DNA of 25,379 nucleotides. Source: a virus. The stretch covers positions 1 through 25,379 of the IMG/VR virus record IMGVR_UViG_3300008110_000166. The stretch is one strand, 5' to 3'. Shown here in pieces: positions 20,387-25,287 of the stretch. Position numbers and translations under genes: made by a program. The notes under the pieces were generated by a model that saw only the letters and a program-made list of their open reading frames with translations, had not been told where the DNA came from and made no database searches. Within the stretch, counting starts at the first letter, position 1; each line of letters opens with the position of its first letter.

Positions 20387-20616
20387 AGGTCAATCTGCTT
20401 TGCGAAGGATATGAGAGTTTCTACTAACTCTACACACTCCCAGTCGTTTGCGTCTTCGCCGTCTATGTCTTTGACTGTGAGAATGCCATCGAGAATGAAT
20501 CCAGCGAATCCATCAAGCATGTCTTGAGTTGGCTCTGACACTCCCTGTACTACGCCAATGACTGGCACGAGATATTTCTCGCACCAGCCATCAACGGTAA
20601 GTTTCTCGGAACTCAT
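20383..20616 (-). CDS. 77-aa acidic hypothetical protein
   Basis: From the ATG at 20616, overlapping the upstream stop (TGATG), the product (MSSEKLTVDGWCEKYLVPVIG...) is acidic and helical with two Cys. A longer frame to 20739 lies inside the upstream gene and is rejected. Its stop overlaps the next start (ATGA). Function unknown. Confidence 0.65.
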   Translation of the reverse strand: MSSEKLTVDGWCEKYLVPVIGVVQGVSEPTQDMLDGFAGFILDGILTVKDIDGEDANDWECVELVETLISFAKQIDL

Positions 20617-21134
20617 CAGCAAATTTGGAATCCACCGCAGTCCATCAAGAACTCGGCGAACTCCTTCACATTCTCTTGGCTGAACGGATAACCCGCCATA
20701 AACGATTCCTGCGTGCCTACACCGTGACAAGCATTGCAAGTGCCGTGCGTGCGTCCAGTAAGAATCTGAATCTCTGGAGAGAGTTCAGCCTCTGGCATTC
20801 CCATTTCCACGCCGATTTTGTCAGTGCGGATTCCAGTGCAGTCGCAGATGTTGCAAGCCTCACGGGGAAGCGAAGCACGCCACTCGTTGTAGTTGCGCTC
20901 GTACTCGGCGACTTTGCCCTCGTTGATGTCGTCCAAGAGAGCGATAGCCAGCAAGAGTGACTGCTCTTCATCAAGCCCGTCGCCGTCGTTGGAATCCCAG
21001 TACTCGCAGTGTTCTGCGATATGTGGGTGATTCTCTTGGACATAGCCCGAAAGCGGACGCCAGTACCACACATTGTTGCGGAAGTAACTGCCCTTCTCGC
21101 TCTTTGGATTTACTCCGATTACATCCATTCCCAT
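20616..21134 (-). CDS. Phage protein with DnaJ-like zinc-finger motif
   Basis: The 172-aa product begins MGMDVIGVNPKSEKGSYFRNNVWYWRPL, an opening frequent in phage proteins of unknown role. Its C-terminal half has CNICDCTGIR and, about 40 residues on, CNACHGVGT, the CxxCxGxG-type repeats of DnaJ zinc fingers. These four Cys pairs probably bind one zinc each in part. It heads the 21134-20054 operon, with AAAGGAG upstream. A protein-binding role is suggested by the finger, not shown. Confidence 0.72.
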   Translation of the reverse strand: MGMDVIGVNPKSEKGSYFRNNVWYWRPLSGYVQENHPHIAEHCEYWDSNDGDGLDEEQSLLLAIALLDDINEGKVAEYERNYNEWRASLPREACNICDCTGIRTDKIGVEMGMPEAELSPEIQILTGRTHGTCNACHGVGTQESFMAGYPFSQENVKEFAEFLMDCGGFQIC

Positions 21135-21164
21135 TGCATTTCTCCTTTGTAGTAGGTGCTAATC

Positions 21165-21194
21165 ACTTTACTTGACACGCAGGACAGATACCAA
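21165..21194 (-). promoter_or_regulatory. Family promoter P6 (21134 operon)
   Basis: TTGGTA, 18-bp spacer starting TCTGTCCTGCGTG, TAAAGT; leader CACCTACTACAAAGGAG. Preceded on the - strand by imperfect hairpins around 21197-21258 (AGCCCC, GGGGTT) that may end the upstream unit. Confidence 0.8.
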
Positions 21195-21263
21195 GCCTCG
21201 AGGCGAAGCCCCGCGCGGACCCGCGACAAGGCGACTGGGGTTGCCAGCCGCCCTGCCAGTAGG

Positions 21264-21689
21264 TCAGGACAATTCTTCAATGCTGATGAATGGGCTGACA
21301 TACCCACTCGTTGGGTTCAGCATGGCGTGGTGCATGTTGATGAACGTTTCAAACCCGTACTCCACGAGTTCAGTTCCATTCTCCGATTCACCTATGACGG
21401 TGCGCTCATCCCAATTCACTACGAGTAGGTCGCCATACTCATTGTCGCCCTTGTAGTCCTTGCCTGCGAATAGACCAAACCCGTACTCCGAGTTCCAGTC
21501 GTTGCCGACAATCTGCGAGATGGCAATGCGTGTCGCATATGACGAGTCGTTCCAGCGTGGCTGTGCTTTGACGATTGCGCTCGCCAAGGCTTCCAAACGG
21601 GATGAACCACCCCAATGTGAATAGAGCCAAATTGTCTCTTCCTTGCGTTCCGATGTTTCACGGAATCCAAACACACAACGGTCGCCCAT
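21264..21689 (-). CDS. Hypothetical phage protein
   Basis: From the ATG at 21689 (GAAAGGA seven bases upstream) the 141-aa product starts MGDRCVFGFRETSERKEETIWLYSHWGG. It contains a central segment (VGNDWNSEYGFGLFAGK...EYGDLLVVNWDERTVI) with many aromatic residues. It resembles a family of small phage proteins I have seen but cannot name. It is transcribed alone from P7. Codons upstream belong to the leader and to the neighbouring module. Confidence 0.7.
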   Translation of the reverse strand: MGDRCVFGFRETSERKEETIWLYSHWGGSSRLEALASAIVKAQPRWNDSSYATRIAISQIVGNDWNSEYGFGLFAGKDYKGDNEYGDLLVVNWDERTVIGESENGTELVEYGFETFINMHHAMLNPTSGYVSPFISIEELS

Positions 21690-21727
21690 GTGAGTTCCTT
21701 TCAGTAGTAGGTGTACTTGCCCTATTG

Positions 21728-21757
21728 ACATTAGCCATGACGCAGGACAGATACCAA
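21728..21757 (-). promoter_or_regulatory. Family promoter P7 (21689 gene)
   Basis: TTGGTA, 18-bp spacer starting TCTGTCCTGCGTC, TAATGT; leader ACACCTACTACTGAAAGGA. Confidence 0.8.
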
Positions 21758-21768
21758 ACGACAGATTC

Positions 21769-21861
21769 AGCCCCGCGGCCGGATTGTCGCGGCCAATACC
21801 GGGGCTCGAGCCGAGACGCGAGAGAACCCCACCAGCCGAAGGGTGGCTGATGGGGTCTCTC
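21769..21861 (-). terminator. Two tandem stem-loops after the 21877 gene
   Basis: The gene-proximal hairpin (21820-21861) pairs GAGAG..CCCCA..CAGCC with GGCTG..TGGGG..CTCTC with small bulges. The second (21769-21806) is an AGCCCCG/CGGGGCT family stem. Together they separate this gene from P7. Confidence 0.7.
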
Positions 21862-21876
21862 TTGGGGTGGGTGTCG

Positions 21877-22314
21877 TCAGAAGAACAACGACTGGACTGC
21901 TTCGGCAAGCGAACCCCGAGCCTCACCCTCATCGGTGATGGTGTCGTCGGGTGTGTCTTGGAAGCGAAGCACGCTCGCCATACCGTCACGGCTGGCACAT
22001 ACGACCAGTCGCACACGGCGACGCTGTGGGTGTTGCGATGGTGCTACTTCATCGTCATCGTCATCGCCTGAGAGCGGTGAAGCCCAACCGCAGGTGACGA
22101 CCACAATGAAGTCGCTCACGCGTGCCACATCTTTGCTGTCGCTTTCGTTCAGCAAGTCGTACACATCTCCGTGTTCGCTTGCCAGCGTCAGGGTGTATCC
22201 CTGCTCGCCGTTGATAAGCGAGTAGAGCCGTGACTTGTCCAATGAGAAGGTCTGTCCCAACTCATCTGCGACCAGCCTCTCAGCCAGTTCGGCAGTTTCC
22301 AGTATTGCGCCCAT
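21877..22314 (-). CDS. Hypothetical protein with acidic insert
   Basis: A 145-aa protein: helical N-terminus (ILETAELAERLVADELG), beta-rich middle (YTLTLASEHGDVYDLL, VVVTCGWASPL), an Asp-run (GDDDDDE) and a basic segment (RRRVRLVV), then an acidic tail. No known motif recognised. It is transcribed alone from P8, with GAAAGGA before the ATG. Confidence 0.68.
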   Translation of the reverse strand: MGAILETAELAERLVADELGQTFSLDKSRLYSLINGEQGYTLTLASEHGDVYDLLNESDSKDVARVSDFIVVVTCGWASPLSGDDDDDEVAPSQHPQRRRVRLVVCASRDGMASVLRFQDTPDDTITDEGEARGSLAEAVQSLFF

Positions 22315-22350
22315 TTGGTGTCCTTTCGGTAGTAGTGGTAGGCAGTATCT

Positions 22351-22380
22351 AGATTAGGGGACACGCAGGACAGATACCAA
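22351..22380 (-). promoter_or_regulatory. Family promoter P8 (22314 gene)
   Basis: TTGGTA, 18-bp spacer starting TCTGTCCTGCGTG, TAATCT; leader with CTACTACCGAAAGGA. A GACGGTGGCGGAAAG copy ends five bases upstream of the -35. Confidence 0.8.
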
Positions 22381-22385
22381 GTCGC

Positions 22386-22403
22386 TTTCCGCCACCGTCA
22401 TAG
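22386..22403 (-). promoter_or_regulatory. TATGACGGTGGCGGAAA motif upstream of P8
   Basis: A copy of the dispersed motif, in the same orientation as at P5 and P11 and at almost the same distance from the -35 box. Confidence 0.55.
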
Positions 22404-22407
22404 TTAT

Positions 22408-22452
22408 GGGGCAGGTCTCAGGGCAGGGCTTCAGGGCAGGGGTGAAGGGGGT
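22408..22452 (+). repeat. G-run tandem repeat, possible G-quadruplex
   Basis: The + strand has GGGGCAGG, GGGCAGGG, GGGCAGGGG and GGGGG runs as about three 12-bp repeats of CAGGGCAGGNNT. Four or more G-tracts in 45 bases could fold into a quadruplex. No ORF covers it. Confidence 0.45.
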
Positions 22453-22477
22453 CGAATGGTGGCCGTGTCGCCGCGAC

Positions 22478-22491
22478 CGAACATACGTTCG
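22478..22491. promoter_or_regulatory. CGAACATACGTTCG palindrome (SOS-box-like)
   Basis: Identical to the palindrome at 19993 and again two bases from an AGCCCC terminator stem. Lies about 100 bp upstream of P8. Confidence 0.45.
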
Positions 22492-22493
22492 CT

Positions 22494-22524
22494 AGCCCCG
22501 CGGCCGGACGTGTAGGCCGGGGCT
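22494..22524 (-). terminator. AGCCCCG..GGCC..GGCC..GGGGCT stem-loop
   Basis: A strong GC hairpin of the AGCCCC family, about 45 bases after the stop of the 22569 gene, with CCGGCC/GGCCGG extending the stem. Confidence 0.68.
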
Positions 22525-22568
22525 CCTGGCACGCAATCAGCTAGTACTGAATGCGGCTCTCGAGTTTG

Positions 22569-22949
22569 TCACTCATCGGGATTCTCCGTCTTCGTCACGG
22601 TCATCGTTCCGCTTGCGTCGTGGTGCGAGAGGTGAACGGTCAGCACATCACCATCAAGGCTGAGTCGCATAGTCCACACGCTATTCACACCAATTGAGTC
22701 AATCAGTGATTCCACAGTGTCGGCGTGGAATACTCCACTCACACGGCGATTCCACAGTGGCAGACCATCACAGCGCCACCATCCATCAGGATTGTTTTCC
22801 ATGAAGTCAGCGAGTTCATAAGAGAGGTTGGTCATCTCATCATCCCAACAACCGTAGCAATATTCCGATGGTGAAGATTCTTGCGTTTCTTCGTCAAAGT
22901 TTTCACAGATACAGGTGTTGGTTAGTTCGTAGGTAAAGGTAGTAGTCAT
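22569..22949 (-). CDS. Hypothetical Cys/Trp-rich protein, leaderless start
   Basis: The 126-aa product starts MTTTFTYELTNTCICENFDEE and has CYGCWDDE and a later WWRCDG; the five Cys could bind metal. The remaining half is beta-rich (TMRLSLDGDVLTVHLSHHD). The start at 22949 lies only six bases after the TACGTT -10 box of P9, and there is no Shine-Dalgarno. The mRNA is therefore probably leaderless, which is common in actinobacteria. A longer frame to 22985 would include the promoter. No family recognised. Confidence 0.7.
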   Translation of the reverse strand: MTTTFTYELTNTCICENFDEETQESSPSEYCYGCWDDEMTNLSYELADFMENNPDGWWRCDGLPLWNRRVSGVFHADTVESLIDSIGVNSVWTMRLSLDGDVLTVHLSHHDASGTMTVTKTENPDE

Positions 22950-22955
22950 GCCACA

Positions 22956-22985
22956 AACGTACAGACCACGCAGGGCAGATACCAA
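22956..22985 (-). promoter_or_regulatory. Family promoter P9 (leaderless 22949 gene)
   Basis: TTGGTA, 18-bp spacer starting TCTGCCCTGCGTG, TACGTT. The ATG begins seven bases after the last base of the -10 box, at the expected start point of transcription. Confidence 0.8.
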
Positions 22986-23007
22986 ACCACCAAGTCATCC
23001 ATTGGGG

Positions 23008-23068
23008 AGCCCCGCATTGGCATATTCTTTACTTGTGGATGAACTCAGAGAGCGGCGAGCGCGGGGCT
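23008..23068. terminator. AGCCCCGC/GCGGGGCT stem with 45-base loop
   Basis: A perfect 8-bp AGCCCC-family stem, but with a long loop containing the possible GTG start of a + strand ORF. It is the only long-loop member of the family. Confidence 0.5.
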
Positions 23069-23208
23069 TACAGAAAAAAATAGACGCACTTTCTATTGTT
23101 ATTGCCAACCTAATCGTGGCAGTGGAGAAAGTGGAGAGAGACAATGCCGACCTCTCGGCGAGCCTCACACGCTCTCGGTGGAGAGTGGTGAAAGGTCGGG
23201 GAGACTAG
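23035..23208 (+). CDS. Possible + strand coiled-coil microprotein
   Basis: A frame of 57 residues on the opposite strand from all its neighbours, from a GTG at 23035. It reads like a heptad helix (VDELRERRARGLQKKIDALSIVIANLIVAVEKVERD) ending RWRVVKGRGD. No Shine-Dalgarno or promoter is visible and its ends overlap two terminator-like stems. The amphipathic pattern is the only support. Confidence 0.3.
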   Translation: MDELRERRARGLQKKIDALSIVIANLIVAVEKVERDNADLSASLTRSRWRVVKGRGD

Positions 23209-23218
23209 CCCCCCGACC
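23194..23218 (-). terminator. GGTCGGGG/CCCCGACC hairpin after the 23231 gene
   Basis: A perfect 8-bp GC stem with a 9-base loop, 13 bases beyond the stop at 23231. Works structurally in either direction. Confidence 0.65.
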
Positions 23219-23230
23219 CATCACAGCCGA

Positions 23231-23620
23231 CTAGACGGCGACGCTTGTGGAGACAGCCACAGCCTCTCGTACATCAATTCTGACATACGGAGTTGGGCGC
23301 ACGCACGCTTCCTCAATGGTTGCGCTAATGCTTCCTGCCTCTCTCGCCTTGTCAAACTCCTTCGGCTCAACGACAGTCTTAGTGACTTCGCCGAACACTT
23401 TGGCATTGACAAGACCTTCCAGCGTTGCCACATCAAAGTTGCGACGGACAGCCTCAACAAGGCTCACGACCTTGCCGTCTGCTTCCACAGTCGTTTCGCC
23501 ACACTCGGCTGACGCTTGGATAAGCAGTTCCTTCGCAACAGCGACGGCTTGCTCGGCGGTTTTCAGGACTGCGATAGCCTGAACATACTGCCGACCTGCG
23601 GTAGAAAGTTGCTTGGACAT
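23231..23620 (-). CDS. Hypothetical helical protein
   Basis: A 129-aa Ala/Val/Glu-rich protein; the first 40 residues (LSTAGRQYVQAIAVLKTAEQAVAVAKELLIQASA) look like a long amphipathic helix, and the middle (VEAVRRNFDVATLEGLVN) another. No motif recognised. The leader is longer than usual, with CCTACTAC and GAAGGGGGTG before the ATG. Transcribed alone from P10. Confidence 0.68.
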   Translation of the reverse strand: MSKQLSTAGRQYVQAIAVLKTAEQAVAVAKELLIQASAECGETTVEADGKVVSLVEAVRRNFDVATLEGLVNAKVFGEVTKTVVEPKEFDKAREAGSISATIEEACVRPTPYVRIDVREAVAVSTSVAV

Positions 23621-23660
23621 AATTTTTCACCCCCTTCGGTGTCTGTAGTAGGTACTCATC

Positions 23661-23690
23661 ACATTATCGGACACACAGGACAGATACCAA
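23661..23690 (-). promoter_or_regulatory. Family promoter P10 (23620 gene)
   Basis: TTGGTA, 18-bp spacer starting TCTGTCCTGTGTG, TAATGT; leader GTACCTACTAC. Confidence 0.8.
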
Positions 23691-23707
23691 CATCACTTGA
23701 CACTGGG

Positions 23708-23721
23708 CGAACAGGCGTTCG
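23708..23721. promoter_or_regulatory. CGAACAGGCGTTCG palindrome (SOS-box-like)
   Basis: CGAAC-N4-GTTCG with a different centre from its relatives, two bases from the AGCCCC stem at 23724 and 18 bp upstream of the P10 -35 box. Confidence 0.42.
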
Positions 23722-23723
23722 GT

Positions 23724-23809
23724 AGCCCCGCGCCCTCGACCTACTGGGTAATCCAGCCGGGGCTTCGCAGCAAGAAAGGCTGGAGTAGGTTTCCCCACCC
23801 CAGCCTTTC
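23724..23809 (-). terminator. Two tandem stem-loops after the 23828 gene
   Basis: The first is a perfect 10-bp stem GAAAGGCTGG/CCAGCCTTTC (23774-23809) beginning 19 bases after the stop. The second is an AGCCCCG/CGGGGCT family stem (23724-23764). The T/A-rich outer part of the first favours true termination. Confidence 0.72.
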
Positions 23810-23827
23810 GCGTTCCCGTTGGAAGGG

Positions 23828-24256
23828 TTACAGGAACTTGCTCACGCTCGCCATTGTGGAGGCATTGACGAACTCTTGGTCGGTGAGTTTCAGAACGCGA
23901 ATGGCGTTGCTGATTTCCTCAATGTCGCGCTCATAAGTCCACTTTGCGTAGGCTTCTGGTTGCTTTGGCTCGTCTGGAAGTGAGCCTGATGGCAGTAGCA
24001 AGGTGACGCTGAACGCGGTCTTACCCTTGGTCTTGTTGTGGCGTTCGTGCCACTCGTTGCGAGAGGCTTCCTCCACAGTCCCTTTGCCAGCCTTGATGAG
24101 TTTCAGGACTGCGAGGTTGTAAGCCTCCACAGCCTTCTCGTACTTGGCTTGTTCCTGCTCTTGACTGGCGTAACGCTTGTCGCGTGTTGCCTTGGCTTCC
24201 TCAAGTGCCTTGACGAGAACACCCGTCTTGACCTTGACTTGTAATGACTTGCCCAT
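23828..24256 (-). CDS. Coiled-coil hypothetical protein
   Basis: A 142-aa protein with a charged heptad-like helix (ALEEAKATRDKRYASQEQEQAKYEKAVEAYNLAVLKLIKAG), then SRNEWHERHNKTKG and an acidic helical C-terminus. It is predicted soluble and helical, with no family. AAAGGAG precedes the ATG. Transcribed alone from P11. Confidence 0.7.
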   Translation of the reverse strand: MGKSLQVKVKTGVLVKALEEAKATRDKRYASQEQEQAKYEKAVEAYNLAVLKLIKAGKGTVEEASRNEWHERHNKTKGKTAFSVTLLLPSGSLPDEPKQPEAYAKWTYERDIEEISNAIRVLKLTDQEFVNASTMASVSKFL

Positions 24257-24295
24257 AGGTCATCTCCTTTGTGTAGTAGTTGGTAGGCACAGACG

Positions 24296-24325
24296 AGACT
24301 ACGGTACGCACAGGACAGATACCAA
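24296..24325 (-). promoter_or_regulatory. Family promoter P11 (24256 gene)
   Basis: TTGGTA, 18-bp spacer starting TCTGTCCTGTGCG, TAGTCT; leader with CTACCAACTACTAC and AAAGGAG. Confidence 0.8.
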
Positions 24326-24330
24326 AGGGC

Positions 24331-24347
24331 TTTCCGCCACCGTCAAT
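24331..24347 (-). promoter_or_regulatory. TTGACGGTGGCGGAAAG motif upstream of P11
   Basis: A full-consensus copy of the dispersed motif ending five bases before the P11 -35 box, in the same orientation as all other copies. Confidence 0.58.
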
Positions 24348-24391
24348 GATAAAGGCGACCTTTGAGCGACCCTGCCAGCGACAGCAAGCAC

Positions 24392-24447
24392 CGAACACTT
24401 GTTCGCCCTGCCGACAAGCGAACACTTGTTCGCCGAACATACGTTCG
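24392..24447. promoter_or_regulatory. Cluster of three CGAAC-N4-GTTCG palindromes
   Basis: CGAACACTTGTTCG (24392-24405), CGAACACTTGTTCG (24419-24432) and CGAACATACGTTCG (24434-24447) lie within 56 bases. All match the actinobacterial SOS-box form GAAC-N4-GTTC, the last two almost adjoining. Three sites suggest cooperative binding of a dimeric regulator such as LexA, or a phage protein copying it. Confidence 0.5.
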
Positions 24448-24450
24448 CCC

Positions 24451-24520
24451 AGCCCCGCTTCCCCAGTTCGCCCGAGTGGGGCGGGGCTCTAACTGAAGAA
24501 TGACCCGGTGGGGGACCGGG
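24451..24520 (-). terminator. Two tandem stem-loops after the 24538 gene
   Basis: CCCGGT/ACCGGG with GGCC extension (24504-24520) begins 17 bases after the stop. The AGCCCCGC..CCCCA/TGGGG..CGGGGCT family stem (24451-24488, two-base bulge) follows. Confidence 0.68.
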
Positions 24521-24537
24521 CCATCCTTCGCCTACGC

Positions 24538-25011
24538 CTACTGGGCGATTTGTTCGGGCAACGTTCCGTCAGTGAACCACTGGTCCATCTGTTCGTCGGT
24601 CATGCCGATTACTGTCGGAGCGAAATCCATGTTCGCAATCTGTTCCGAGAGAATGTTCCTCATCTCTTCGTTCGTGTTCATTGCCTTGACGAGGTCAGCA
24701 AACTCTTCCGAGATGAATCGGTCGGGAGCGTTGTAATCTTCGCCATCACTCTCGCCGTCTTCGTTCAACGTGCCAACGAGTACAAGCGGTCCAACTAGTG
24801 GACGATTGAATGCGTACGAGGCGTAGACGTTCGGCTCGAGCCCGATGAGTAGACCTTCGTCGTGAACGTAACCGATTACGTCTTCCCATTGACGCGTTGA
24901 CACGCTGTCGATGTAACCGCCGATTACTTCGACGATTCGCTTATATGAATCATCGCCAAGTTCGAACGTGAATGCATTCCCATCAGGGAGCACCGCCACT
25001 GCTATTGACAT
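24538..25011 (-). CDS. DUF3846-like phage protein
   Basis: The 157-aa protein has the layout of the small phage DUF3846 family: a beta start (AVLPDGNAFTFELG), an IGGYIDSV segment, then VHDEGLLIGLEPNVYA and a LVGPLVLVGTLNEDGE strand. These are followed by an acidic helical tail. The family is widespread in phages and mobile elements without known activity. It has GGAAGGAA before the ATG and is transcribed from P12. Identification is by motif memory. Confidence 0.75.
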   Translation of the reverse strand: MSIAVAVLPDGNAFTFELGDDSYKRIVEVIGGYIDSVSTRQWEDVIGYVHDEGLLIGLEPNVYASYAFNRPLVGPLVLVGTLNEDGESDGEDYNAPDRFISEEFADLVKAMNTNEEMRNILSEQIANMDFAPTVIGMTDEQMDQWFTDGTLPEQIAQ

Positions 25012-25041
25012 TTCATTTCCTTCCGTGTAGTAGTTGATTTA

Positions 25042-25071
25042 AATCTATCGCCTGCGCAGGACAGATACAAA
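25042..25071 (-). promoter_or_regulatory. Family promoter P12 (25011 gene)
   Basis: TTTGTA, 18-bp spacer starting TCTGTCCTGCGCA, TAGATT; leader AACTACTACACGGAAGGA. The -35 carries the same T as P1. Confidence 0.72.
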
Positions 25072-25095
25072 GGCAGCTCTCTGCAGCCCCGGCTC

Positions 25096-25287
25096 TCACT
25101 CCGACAACTCTCCGCCGATACTGGCCTGACAGTTTCCGCAAGTGATGAGCCCGTAGTCGGTTGATACCACGTGACAGCCATTCCAGCCAGCGTATGAAAA
25201 GTCAGCGCGAGCGCAAGTGTCCGAGCAATACCAGCGAGCGTCAATGACATTCCCGTCGGCGTCGTCAATGGTGACTAGGTGAGCCAT
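25096..25287 (-). CDS. Small zinc-ribbon-like protein
   Basis: The 63-aa product reads MAHLVTIDDADGNVIDARWYCSDTCARADF and later LITCGNCQAS, giving CxxxC and CxxC pairs plausible for one zinc site. The ATG overlaps the stop of the upstream partial gene (TAATG). It resembles small phage proteins that recognise Cys-rich partners, but no family is named. Confidence 0.72.
   Translation of the reverse strand: MAHLVTIDDADGNVIDARWYCSDTCARADFSYAGWNGCHVVSTDYGLITCGNCQASIGGELSE

Noticed and set aside
16125-25071. The repeated TTGGTATCTGTCCTGCG sequence as a CRISPR array
   Set aside because: Spacing ranges from 68 bp to 2 kb, whole genes lie between copies, and each copy is fixed relative to a -10 box and a start codon.
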